64,000 bases of DNA from Phlegmacium glaucopus (taxonomy: Eukaryota > Basidiomycota > Agaricomycetes > Agaricales > Cortinariaceae): contig MU130378.1 in NCBI GenBank assembly GCA_015039465.1, forward strand, positions 624,570 through 688,569. Reading direction: 5' to 3'. The notes beneath the pieces are model-generated. The model saw only the letters and a list, made by a program, of their open reading frames with translations. It had not been told where the DNA came from and made no database searches. The position numbers and the translations under genes were made by a program. This document shows, piece by piece, positions 21,746 through 32,265 of this stretch (positions are counted from its first letter, which is position 1; each line of letters begins with the position of its first letter).

Positions 21746-24257
21746 ATGGAGTCGCCCCTACCCTCTCAGAACAATATGTCCATTGGAGATTCCTCCATTT
21801 TTGTTAACCAAGATGGCTCTCCGATCCAAGTTTTCACCGAGGCATGCAGTATAAAAGGCCGTCCCAAACTCATGAGGACATTACGAGTTAGTTAACGTTA
21901 TTTTCTCTAAATTCGTCACTAAACTTTGCGCACAGAATTTTGGCGCTTCACTATGCTGCGATCCCAAGGGTGCTCAAATCATTCTAGTAGACCAAGAAAC
22001 GGCAGATGGCAAAAAATTTATTCGCAACTGGGGACGAGACAAAGTCGTCCTTCACTACGCGTGGGCCAAGAAGTCTATTCAAGAGGGTAAAGCCTTGCTA
22101 GCAGAGTGCAATTGGGGAGAGTGCCTCACAATGGATGATGGTCTTCCTATTGAGACAGAGGAAACCGATGAACCTGAACAAGACAAGTCAGTTTTATTTG
22201 TCATTTTCTCCATGTCTTTTATTCAGTGATATATTCTAAGAAGTCCTTTGCCTACGCCGCGAGTTACCCCCGTCGAATCCAAAGCTTCACGCCCTGCACG
22301 GGCAAGCCGCCTCAGCAATCCTGCCTCAGATATACCGATAAAGCGAGACCTGAGCATGGCGCCACCATCTCAGAATATGGGCACCAATGACCTCACCACA
22401 ATGATTACAGTTCCCAATATTTCCCAAACAATGCCTTCCATCCCATCGATGCCTATAAATGGGACAGATTCTTTCTCGCAGACACCGTACGCCATGCAGA
22501 TGCCTAGTATGAGTCAACCTCAAATGACGCCTATGATGATGGCGCAAATGACTCAGTATATGATGATGATGATGAATTCACCCAATTATCCATACGGTGC
22601 TCAGACCCAGCCTACTGATTTCAACTCGACCTTGGTAGATGCCCTTAGGATACACAACGTGCAATGGCCTAATTCTCAGCCACCGCAGGAGTCTTCCCTC
22701 CACCCTAGCGCGTACGGCCAAGAATCGGTCAAGTTATCACCAGATCAGAGCTACGCATATCCCAATCTCCCCTCAAACTTATTCAATGGTTCAGGCTCCC
22801 AGTCTACATCAGCGCATGCACCTGCCCGAAAGAAGCGTCGCGCTTCAAGTCCCTCTTCTGACTCTTTTCCCATGCAAGATTTATCGAAGAGCAAAGTTAA
22901 AACCAAATCGATTTCGCCAGCACCCAAGCGCCATAAAGCTAATCCCTCAGCAACTCAGCCTTCCTCAGAAAGGAAATTATTTCAAACTAAGTCAGGCAAA
23001 GAGTTATCGTTCTTTGTCCAGATTGAGATGCACAATCGTTCCGGGGTGGTAACTGCTATCAAGGTAAAGTACATTCACAAAATCATACATGCTCACATTA
23101 ACAGACGAATTTCAGAAACATGGCGGTAAAATAGAAGGCAACAATGAAATCGCAGACTATGCGATTCTGGCATCTGGGGCTACAAAAACAAAAACTTTCA
23201 AAGACCTTCTGCTCTCAACTGTTGCAGCAGGTAGACCTGCACTCAGTGCTCGATTTGTGCATGATTCTGTGGCTCAAAGCACCCTGCTGGATCCCAGAGA
23301 TTATGCTTTCGAAGTCCCTCCCACAAAGGCTCGTAAACGAACTGTTACGGCGGCGCAGGATGATGATTCTTCCGATGACAAAGCTGATGAAATGGAACGG
23401 AGACGATTGGCCAAAAATGCAAAAGAAGCGATTCGGAGGCAGCGACTAAAGGAGGATGCCGCGCAATTATCAACACCGCCCAAAACAAAGAGGAAGAGTA
23501 TCAGCAACACTAGTGATATCCCTCCTTCATATTCTGGTCCTCGGTCTCCCACACCCCCAGTGGAGCATAACCGCGAAACGGTCGGCGGCCACTTCAAATT
23601 CACGGATTCTGAACGGGCATATGCCATAAAGTATGTGGAGGTTCTCTTAGCACGCGATCATGAAATTTCGGGTTCTGCTATGGGAGCTGCGCTGCATAAA
23701 AAAGTAGGTGGTTGGTATACTATTATTAACTCTTGGAATTCATCTCTTGGTCAGATGCCCCATCGTACGCCTGGCTCATGGAGAAGTCACCTGAGTTCAC
23801 ACGCTGTTCGAGATGAAATTGACCGCCTCCGCAAACGAGCTGGCATTGTATTTCGTAAAACCCAAGAAGAGCAGCAGTCACAAGCAACCCAATCGGCTCC
23901 AGAGCTTCACCAGCAGGACAAATCTGAATCCGAACCTGAGAATCCAGCTGTCACTCCAATTACTTTATCGCCCACTTCGGTTGATGAACCCGACACAGAC
24001 AAGAGAATGGCAGAGGAGGATGATCTCAATACCGCGGCTAATTTTTTTGTGGCTAACGAGGATGACAATGATGATGAATCGGTCATTTGGGCTCGTTTAA
24101 GTTCTCAGGTACTTTCTTTATATCTTTCTTTTCTCCGTTGACTGATTCTTTGCAGGCGACGTGCAAGTCTGCAAGTAGTTGGGAAGAATTTTATAATATG
24201 CACCATGAAGAGGTTGTGAGACGCTATGAAAAGTTGTGCGCTTCTCAGCAAACTTGA
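21746..24257 (+). CDS. Rap1-like telomere-type protein with BRCT and Myb domains
   Basis: The N-terminal BRCT-like unit runs from SSIFVNQDGSPIQVFTEA to RNWGRDKVVLHYAWAKKSIQEGKALL. A long disordered linker rich in Pro, Gln and Met follows (QMPSMSQPQMTPMMMAQM). A second BRCT-like unit is GKELSFFVQIEMHNRSGVV...KHGGKIEGNNEIADYAIL. A Myb/Rap1 DNA-binding region reads FTDSERAYAIKYVEVLLARDHEISGSAM...MPHRTPGSWRSHLSSH. The acidic C-terminus is followed by WEEFYNMHHEEVVRRYEKL. The domain order fits the Rap1/TERF2IP family that binds telomeric chromatin. About five introns; the last is GTACTT...TTTGCAG. Start MESPLPSQNN (21746) is preferred, with the in-frame MSIGDSS as alternative. A non-telomeric BRCT/Myb regulator cannot be excluded. 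Confidence 0.65.
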
Positions 24258-24444
24258 TGCTACATACATATGCAAAATTCAACTACATAAACTAGATGTT
24301 ATTGGCATTTGCGAGGTCATTAAATAGTTAATACACATATCGATGACCTTCAAATCGAGTTCTAGCACAATGAAATGGTTCTGAGGTTAAACATTATACA
24401 TTGTGCTGAGGATTTTTTACTCTAAATTGATTTCAAAAGGATAT

Positions 24445-25027
24445 TCACTGCGATATAGGCTCTACAAGTGGTTGTGGTGGTGTTTTGAAGAATTTCAGAC
24501 GTCGTTCTTCCCTTGTCAACCCAGTTTCCCCAGCTAGTTGACCGGAGTAGTCGAATGCACCCATTGCTGCTCCCAGGAAAAGGCATCCGCCGGCTGCCAT
24601 TGGAAGAGATCGTGCTGCCGCGAGACTTGAGTGCCCAAAATTTATACACGTCAGTAACATGACCTACATCGTATCCCGGCCAAAAACCCAGCAGCGCAAC
24701 CACCAGCAGCACCATTGAGTGCGTCGTTTTTCCGTCGTTCATTGGCAACGAACGATTCAGTGAATGCAAAAGTTGCTCCCATCGCAGCTAAATAGTTGAA
24801 AAGCAACAATTAATATTAAAATCAAAGGTAATGCAGGGCATGGATGGCATACCAAAAAAGCCAATGGTTCCTCCGGTCCTGGTGACGACACCCATAGCAC
24901 CATGAGAGTGTTTGCCTAGAGCATTCTGGACAGTGCTCACGATGAGACCAAGAGTACCTGCTTGTAAGGCTACCTGTGAGGTATATTTGAGAGTAGGCTT
25001 GGGTTCATAGGAGTCGGACTCGGACAT
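24445..25027 (-). CDS. Complex I subunit, NDUFA11/B14.7-like (Tim17 fold)
   Basis: Accessory membrane subunit of mitochondrial NADH:ubiquinone oxidoreductase. The start MSESDSYEPKPTLKYTSQVALQAGTLGLIVSTVQNAL is followed by an exon with GATFAFTESFVANERRKNDALNGAAGGCAAGF. The last exon reads RSLPMAAGGCLFLGAAMGAFDYSG. The glycine-rich helices and the small size (about 165 residues) match the fungal NDUFA11 ortholog of the Tim17/22/23 superfamily. A TIM import subunit is the alternative, but FVANERRKNDALNGAAGG favours complex I. The start codon is 64 bases from that of the EED-like gene on the other strand. Confidence 0.75.
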
Positions 25028-25091
25028 GACGGATGGCGGTAAGATTTTGAAATGCCTTTTTTGGGAACTGTAACCTATAACACTCACGACT

Positions 25092-27175
25092 ATGTCCCTT
25101 GAATATGATCCACAGGAATGGTACAAAGATCCACATAACCCACATCCATTCAACCTTGTTCGCAAGATATATGTTAGTTCTTCTCTCTTTCAACACGTTA
25201 CTAATCTAAGGAGTGTTGTGAATCTCCCAGTCGGAGAATCCTACAGCCACTTCATTTCGCTCTCTTGCCCTGTTTCCTTGGGATATTAACTCTCTAAGCA
25301 CACTTTGGAAAGGCAATTTAAATACCCTGGAGCATCTACCAACATGGAAGAAAATGATAGCTGAATTTTGGGATGCTGTCGCCGTTGGATCTGATCATAA
25401 TCTCTATGTATTCTTTACGGATAAAAGAAAACCTCCTTGTTGTGTGCAGCTCCCCCCGCTTCCAGTAAGTTTTACCTGTTAGATCGAAAGACTCGTCATA
25501 GATCTCTTTCATTTCTAGGATTATATGAAGCGGCTTGAAGCTGATAAAATGTGTGTCGCATGGGCACTAAGTTACACAGCAATTGCTGAACCTCTCGTAA
25601 TTTTCTCTTGCGGCAATCTTCTCTACATCTACAACATTTGCCGCAAAGGTATTTCAAGCTATCTCCGTGGTCACGGTGGTGTGCGTATCCCAGCTTCTGG
25701 AGTGGAACTGCAGGTAATCCAATCAATATATACCTAGACTATTACATCGATATCCGTTCACCCATCGACGGCAAACCTGTTCTGCACGACTTCTCGAGAT
25801 CATACCACAAGAATTTATGATCTGACGAGGGAACCTCAAAGCCATTCATCGAATCCCCACTGGCCACCCGGGAAACACAAAAGCATGGCTGGCCCAGCGC
25901 ATGGTCTCCATATGTATGAATCTGAGGGTGAAGGTCTTGGTCGGTGTATGTATGTATTGATGGGTGGGCGATCAGGCGGGCATCAGGCTGCCGTCCTGGC
26001 ATCTGTACAATATTGCATATTTTTACTATTTTTTTGCAACACATCTGATCTGTAAATTCTCTAGGCCTTTCATCCGGAGCTCCCACTTATTGCGACCTGT
26101 GGTGTATGTAGTTTCAATTTTATTTGTTTGTTCACAACTAATTTCCATTGTTCACTGCAGATGGACAGGACAGTCAAGATATGGGTTATACGAGCTACAT
26201 CAGGTGTGGGAATTAGACGTGAAGACAAGCCTGTCTTTAGCAGCAGCCGCATACACAAGGCCCAAGTGCTTTCTGTGGCATGGTAAGTCTCCATGATATC
26301 CTGCGACTTGATACAACTTAATAAATGGCCATGAAATGTATAGGCTAGAACATGATATTTTGCTAACTCACAGTGCACCTGCTATAATGCGCACTTTTCC
26401 CGATACTCCACGAGATACTCTACGAGATACTTCAACATATCTCGTTCCCGGCGAAATAATCATCTGGCGATGGTTTGGTATCGATCGCTTCTTTCCTCCG
26501 GGCCAAGAGGAAGTGTCACCTAACGTCCTGCATGGCTGCTCGTCTGTATGTGCTTTCTTTTCTGAGTAGATAATATGCCCAATTAATCGTTGTTGCAGGA
26601 TTATCAAGAAAGCTGCAAGTATTTGACTTAATCTCCAGAGTAAACCTCCTTTTCTTAGACGACTCTTTATTTCAGCATCTTTCAAACTAATATCTATCAA
26701 CGCCTTTCCTGAAACACCTTCACAGTATCAGGCGTTTAATGTCTCTCTATTTCATTCGTCAACCCATGACCCTCTGGTCCTCTCTGTGTTTCCAGATTCA
26801 CGATCATTCTGTATCACAAATGTATCTCATCTTCCTCCTCGAAAGCCTGCCCCCTTCCCTCTCGACGTGCAGGAACCTAAGCCGATTGGTTCTGAGGAAG
26901 ATGATGCTGGTCAACTTGCTGATGCTGCTGAACGGATGTATCTTGGTGCTCAACGCTATACTAGAGATGAAAACCTGGAAGGAAATGCTAAAGCTAGCGA
27001 TCCGGACGATACAGAAGCGGCCAAGCCGCCGCTGTTAAAAGGATGGCAGATTGATACTGAAGATGGGGAAAATACTGCTGGCAAGTTGATCACTTGTGCC
27101 ATGGGATTGGGAGGACGAGTTATAGTCGGCGTTGGAACAAATAGATCCTTATGGGTATGGCGGTATGACGAATAA
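25092..27175 (+). CDS. EED-like WD40 protein (Polycomb PRC2 type)
   Basis: A WD40 propeller spread over about nine exons. Order seen: MSLEYDPQEWYKDPHNPHPFN; FWDAVAVGSDHNLYVFF; MCVAWALSYTAIAEPLVIFSCGNLLYIYNI; SYLRGHGG then an intron then TITSISVHPSTANLFCTTSR; DHTTRIYDL; AFHPELPLIATCGMDRTVKIW; RIHKAQVLSVAWLEHDILLTHSAP; IIIWRWFGIDRFFPPG; and a closing SLWVWRYDE. The pairs GHGG...HP...NL..T.S.DH..R and CGMD..VK.W.I, followed by an IH..V..V.WL..D.LL segment, follow EED/ESC closely. EED binds trimethylated H3K27 and activates the methyltransferase in PRC2. A generic WD40 protein is the alternative. Confidence 0.68.
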
Positions 27176-27466
27176 TTCGCAGAAAACCATTTCATCCCTT
27201 AGTCAGATGAGTACTTATGTTGATATGAGGAATATATTTCTATGACTAGTCAACTAGTATGTAAATGAATCCAAAGCAATATCCCAAAGTCCGAGAATGT
27301 ATGTAAGCAGGTGGATGAAGTCTCTTCCATATGCCTGTCTATCTAGTCTATCTATCGGATCAGATCTATTTATCTAGGACATTCGTGTACCCGAGAAAGG
27401 ACCGGAACGGAAGAACAACTTGGCGCATGGTCGGAGTTCAGTGGTTTTTTTGTGAATGACCCGGTG

Positions 27467-28413
27467 TCATCCGATACTGTGTCTGGAGTACTTGCCACTG
27501 CCAAGTTTACTGAGATTGTATACTCGTTGATGGGCAATTGGGACGATATATGGTGAATTAGCAGGTTGTTGAACAACAAGAGGTTGATACGAGGATACCC
27601 CCATGGCGTAGGGCGGCGACTGCGGAATGCCTGCAGGAGTGGACATCATCGCCTGTCCAGACTGATACGTCCAATAGCAGGTTATGCACAAAAATTAGGC
27701 AATATTTAGCAACGGTGGAGATACTATGGGAGAAAAGAATAAGAAAGAAAAAGAAGAAGCAGACGACTAAAGAGAAAAGTGTAAAGGATAAATTGGAAAA
27801 GTTGACTTACAATGACGGGCGCTTGCATTCCACTGTATTGCGGCATCATGAAATATCCTTGATGACCACCATTCATGACCATAGGATATGGCTGCTGATA
27901 AGGTGGAGACAGAGGTGGAGAAACCAGGCTGTAATAAGTCCGGGGGTGTTGCGATTGTGAGCGGCGCTTATCGTGCGGCCGGTGGTGATGTGAAACCCTC
28001 TGCTGTGGAGCCATGAAAGTGGGTGGCATCATCATAGGTGGGGGCGGCGCCAGAGGCTGCTGCATTGGACGAAAGGCAGGTTGTTGAGGTAACATCATTG
28101 GTGGACCTTTCTGAGGCATTGAATGCGGCCATGGACCTTCATAAGAACTATCGGACGAGTCCGAAGAGACTGAGGGTGGAGGATAATGCATAGGCTGGGA
28201 TTGCCCTGGATATTGGCGGGGAGGAGGAGGAGGAGACCGAATCAACCGTGGATGTGACACTGGACCTGAGCGTGAAAGGTCTTGGGGAGCACCTGTAACA
28301 ACGGACTGAAATTGTGGCCTGTGCTGTTCAGTTCTATCCACCCAGTTGGAGATACGATGCTGGTTAGCAATGTAGCGTTCATAGGCCTCTGGAGAGTAGT
28401 CGTACTCGGTCAT
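27467..28413 (-). CDS. Proline/methionine-rich low-complexity protein, unknown
   Basis: I do not recognise a family. Start MTEYDYSPEAYERYIANQHRI is followed by a short ordered-looking helix (NWVDRTEQHRPQFQS). The rest is Pro/Gln/Met/His-rich, with runs such as SPPPPPRQYPGQSQP and QQPLAPPPPMMMPPTFM. A single intron (donor GTAAGT-like after MQAPVI, acceptor GTATCAG) joins the last exon SGQAMMSTPAGIPQSPPYAMGV...HSIG. About 285 residues. The N-terminal YERYIANQHRISNWV part may be a small conserved binding segment. It is tail-adjacent to the secreted repeat precursor, but nothing shows that they work together. Confidence 0.6.
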
Positions 28414-28716
28414 TGTCGAAAGGAATGGGAGGAGAAGGAGAGAACAAGGGTGACCTTTCTTATATCCATTTATCAGGGGCTGTGAGCGGAACTGAACGGG
28501 TTTGGGTTGACAGGGACCAACAAGCACACGTGTGTCTGCAACCGGCCAAACCTTGTTCCGTTTGTTGTCAGACTCCTTCAAACGCTTATTGTTCGGAATT
28601 TAAAAGGAACAGCCTAATAACATCCTTATAAACTACATGCAACATCCAATACAAAAACTAGCACGCGACCTGCACTGAACAAATGAGATAACAACCTATT
28701 TAATCTTATCTTCCGA

Positions 28717-29427
28717 TCACTTGGAATACGGTTCAACTGTACCAGCCGGAGACTTGACTGGCTGCTCTGCAGGAATTTGACGACGACTGTAGGGCACAAT
28801 TGTTCCAGCTGGTGATTTGACTGGATCCTCTGTTGGGATCTGGCGACGGGAGTAAGGCACAATTGTTCCAGCTGGTGATTTGACTGGATCCTCTGTTGGG
28901 ATCTGACGACGGGAGTAGGGCACGATCGTTCCAGCTGGTGATTTGACTGGATCCTCTGTTGGGATCTGACGACGGGAATAGGGCACAATCGTGCCGGCAG
29001 GAGACTTGACAGAGTCCTCCTCTGGGATTTGGCGACGATTGTATGGCACAATCGTCCCAGCTGGAGACTTGACTGGGTCCTCTGTTGGGATCTGGCGACG
29101 ACTGTATGGCACAATCGTTCCAGCTGGTGATTTAACTGGATCCTCTGTTGGAATCTGGCGACGACTGTATGGCACAATCGTCCCAGCTGGAGACTTGACT
29201 GGGTCCTCTGTTGGGATCTGGCGACGACTGTATGGCACAATCGTTCCAGCTGGTGACTTGACTGGGTCCTCTGTTGGAATCTGGCGACGACTGTATGCCA
29301 CAATCGTTCCAGCTGGTGACTTGACTGGATCCTCCGTTGGGATCTGACGACGGTCAATCGTCATTGCCATAACCTGACCAGTCAGGAAAAGGGTCAAAAG
29401 AGTGAAGGCAACTGGTCTGGCAAACAT
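28717..29427 (-). CDS. Secreted Kex2-type repeat precursor (ten identical-type peptides)
   Basis: 236 residues in one uninterrupted frame. Residues 1-21 are a signal peptide (MFARPVAFTLLTLFLTGQVMA), followed by MTID. Then come exactly ten units of 21 residues, each beginning with Arg-Arg and carrying the 19-residue core QIPTEDPVKSPAGTIVPYS; a final Lys closes the protein. Six cores (2-4, 7-9) are identical. Core 1 has VAYS, core 5 ends YN, core 6 has EEDS, and core 10 has PAEQ and TVEPYS. Dibasic sites are what Kex2/kexin cuts in the late Golgi, with Kex1-type trimming of the basic ends, so up to ten short peptides could be released, each starting with Gln that can cyclise to pyroglutamate. 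Fungal relatives in architecture, not sequence, are Ustilago Rep1 and dikaritin-type RiPP precursors. No UstY or tyrosinase-type modifying gene lies nearby. Confidence 0.88.
   Translation of the reverse strand: MFARPVAFTLLTLFLTGQVMAMTIDRRQIPTEDPVKSPAGTIVAYSRRQIPTEDPVKSPAGTIVPYSRRQIPTEDPVKSPAGTIVPYSRRQIPTEDPVKSPAGTIVPYSRRQIPTEDPVKSPAGTIVPYNRRQIPEEDSVKSPAGTIVPYSRRQIPTEDPVKSPAGTIVPYSRRQIPTEDPVKSPAGTIVPYSRRQIPTEDPVKSPAGTIVPYSRRQIPAEQPVKSPAGTVEPYSK
28730..29355 (-). repeat. 63-bp tandem repeat array (ten copies)
   Basis: Ten in-frame 63-base units form almost all of the secreted precursor. Copies differ mainly at third codon positions (AAA/AAG, TCA/TCT, GGA/GGC, ATC/ATT, GAC/GAT) while the peptide stays the same. 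Some neighbours share variant blocks (GGATCC versus GGGTCC around the Asp-Pro codons), which suggests both purifying selection on the peptide and local exchange between copies. The repeats also keep frames open on both strands; those shadow frames have no meaning. Confidence 0.9.
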
Positions 29428-29773
29428 AGTCGCAAAGTGCTGGTGTACTTGTGGTGGTGGGGATGAAAATGAAAGTGCAAATAGCTCGGAAAGAAATAGG
29501 GCCTGCTACCAGAGCTGAACGAAGAAACTGAGCGAGAACTAGTTAGTAAGGGAGGGGGAAAAGAGAGGGCAAGGAAAGGAGACTAACTGAAAGTAAAACG
29601 AAGGAAGAGAAAGAAGTGGGAGAAAGAAAGAGGGTGAGAATGAAGGTATAAGAGTACTAGAGACCTTGGCATATCTGTGATCAGTCGTCAGTACGACCAA
29701 CTTTCATTTTTAGTTACTCTGGAGTCGCGGTCTATTTTTATCTTACGATCACTCCTTTGAAGTAACCATATCT
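29428..29773. promoter_or_regulatory. Divergent promoter region of the repeat precursor and ESF1
   Basis: 346 bases separate two start codons on opposite strands. On the strand of the repeat precursor, about 29500-29650 is an almost unbroken CT-rich tract ahead of the start. CT-rich leaders are a known feature of strongly expressed filamentous-fungal genes. No clear TATA box was found. Confidence 0.45.
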
Positions 29774-32143
29774 ATGTCAGATCCACGGTTTGCTAGGCTA
29801 AAATCAGATCCTCGTTTCCGTCGGCCGAAAAAGAAACTTACAAAGGTTATCGTCGACGAACGTTTCAAGAGTGTATTTGCTAAGGAAAAGAAAAAACACA
29901 GCAAGTCCCTCTTGCATTTTTTGTACAACTAAATAGTGTTTATTGAGCCTTCTAACAGGACCCAAAGTTGACAAATATGGACGTCCTGTCCCTGAAACAC
30001 AAGAACAAGATGATTTGAAACGTTTTTACCGCCTAAATGACGGTTCGGACGACGAAGAGGAGGAACCTAAAAAAATCGATCTTGCTCGTGGCGAAGTCCT
30101 GCTTGAATCTTCGGACGAAGAAGATGAAGACGAAGCAAAAAATGACTCTGACAACGCAAATCCTCGAGGCGGTCCATCTCAACCAAAGACCAGCTTGCAT
30201 AGCGAAGATTCCGGGATTGATCTAGACGAAAATAATCTTGCAGACCTTGAGCAACAAGCTGAAACGTATTCTAAAGATCATCAAGAGGAAGAAACACAAG
30301 AAGGCCCGCGTACGGCGCGCCTTGCAATCGTTAATCTGGACTGGGACCACGTTCGTGCACACCATCTCTACAAAATATGTGCCTCCCTCGTCTCGCCAAC
30401 GGCTCCTCTCGTGCGCGCCTCTACATCCTCAGTTGAACGACGAACATCTCATCATCATCAAAAATCTGAAAGAGGTGACGGGGCCGGACAGGTAAATGTT
30501 GTTCGAGGCAAAGTTTTAAACATACGGGTCTATCCAAGCGAGTTTGGAAAGGAACGTATGTCGAAGGAAGAAAAGGAAGGCCCTCCACCAGAAATATTCA
30601 AGAAGAAAGATCTAGCATTTGATGAGGTGGATGAGAAGAATGTTTATGACGTCGGTGGGGAGGATGACTATGATGAGGATGCTTTGAGAAAATATCAACT
30701 TGAACGGTTGAGGTAAAAACTTCACTCTCTGAATCTTTCATTGTTGCTAAAGTTTCTATCAGGTATTATTATGCTATCGTAACTTGCGATACACCAGACG
30801 CTGCATCTCATATATACAACGAACTAGAGGGCTCTGAACTCGAACGATCTGCTAATGTTTTTGATCTGAGTTTCGTTCCTGACGACATGTCCTTTGATGG
30901 AGAGCCTAGGTAAATTGTAGCTCCTGTCCTTGTGGTGCTCATTCTTATTTTCATCTAGAGACGAAGCCACAGGAGACTTAAACACGACATTCAAAGGCGT
31001 CGATTTTGTCACTGATGTAAGCCAAAACTTCAAAATTGCCGTTTTCCTCTCTCAATCAGTTTCAAACCAGGCTTTGCGGCACTCAAAAGTAAAGTTGACT
31101 TGGGACGGGGACGATCCCCAACGAAATCAAGTTACTCGACGCGCCCTCACACGCAAAGAAATAGAAGAGTCTGATTTCAAAGCTTACATTGCAAATACCT
31201 CTTCGGAATCTGAGTCTGACGCTGAGGACAAGCCATTGCCGTCCAAAAAGGACAAAAAAGCTTCAAGGGAAAAGCTGCGGGCCCTGCTTTTGGGCGGTAA
31301 CGACGAAGCCATACCGGAAGGCTGGGGTGACGATGGAGCTGTTGATGATGTGGACATGGAAATCACATTCACCCCTGGATTAAGCGACAAAAAGAACAAG
31401 GAAGACGAGACCACCCTAGATCGTTACCAACGGAAAATGAAAGAGAAAAGGAAGAAGAAAAAGGAAGAAGTTACAAGTAAGAGAGAAGAGGGAGGGAAGA
31501 AACTGGAGGATGACTTTTTCGAGCAAGCAAGCGATGAGGAAGCGCCTGATGAATATGTCGACGGTAACCGTTATACCAAGGGCCAGCCTAGAAAAAGCAA
31601 AAAGACTGTCGATCGGAAGGATTCGAGTCTACGACCAGAGGTTACTGCGGAAGAGCTGGCCCTCCTGGTCGCCTCGGATAATCCTAACACGGAGCCGAAA
31701 CATTTTAACATCAAATCTGTTATTAAAGCCGAAAAGCAAAAGAATAGAAAGAAAGGGTGGAAGGCGAAAGGCGACGTGGAGGTTAATGAAACTCAAGAAG
31801 ACTTTATTTTGGACGTCAAGGACGAACGTTTCAAAGCTCTTCACGAAGATCATCAATTTGCAATTGACCCCAGTAATCCTCAGTATGTTTCAGTGTCTTT
31901 CACTCTGTGCTGTGCTAAACTTGTAATTTCAGTTTCAAAAAGACGAAAAGCATGGCTGCATTACTCGAAGAACGACAAAAACGTCAACGTGAAATACGTG
32001 GTAATGAAATGGACGGAAATTCAGCTAAGTCAAGAAAGGTTGGGGTTTCTGACACTAGGAGCTTGCAAAGCTTAGTGGAGAGTGTGAAGAGGAAGAGTGT
32101 ACAGTCGGAAATGCCAGGACAAGGAAAGCGGAGAAAGCTATAA
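29774..32143 (+). CDS. ESF1: ESF1-type 18S rRNA processing factor
   Basis: Nucleolar protein of the SSU processome needed for 18S rRNA maturation. Start MSDPRFARLKSDPRFRRPKKKLTKVIVDERFKSVF is the family N-terminus, followed by KVDKYGRPVPETQEQDDLKRFYRL. The central part holds TARLAIVNLDWDHVRAHHLYKICASLV, NIRVYPSEFGKERMSKEEKEGPPPEIF and YYYAIVTCDTPDAASHIYNELEG. The C-terminus has the NUC153-like segment DERFKALHEDHQFAIDPSNPQFKKTKSM and ends in basic residues. Long Asp/Glu and Lys-rich tracts lie between. About five short introns (for example before YYYAIV, after SFDGEPR, and before FKKTKSM). About 700 residues, usual for ESF1. Confidence 0.94.
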
Positions 32144-32265
32144 GTACAAGGATTTCAGTCGGGAGTAAAATTAGTGGCTCTGTGAAGGTCATGATTTGTC
32201 TATTTGTGACATGGGACTATCATTATTCCTTACTGATAATAACAGAGTGCGCCTTGATCGATGAT

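Noticed and set aside
28730..29355. CRISPR-like or satellite array
   Set aside because: The unit is 63 bp, contiguous, without spacers, in frame, and the organism is eukaryotic; it is a protein-coding repeat.
28626..29357. Long alternative frames through the 63-bp repeats on both strands (for example a 243-codon minus frame and a 118-codon plus frame)
   Set aside because: They are side effects of the tandem repeat. Only the frame with a signal peptide, RR sites and silent third-position variation is under peptide-level selection.
27467..32143. Biosynthetic cluster around the repeat precursor (RiPP with UstY or tyrosinase enzymes)
   Set aside because: The neighbours are a proline-rich unknown and ESF1, a housekeeping nucleolar factor. 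No DUF3328, tyrosinase, methyltransferase or transporter gene is adjacent.
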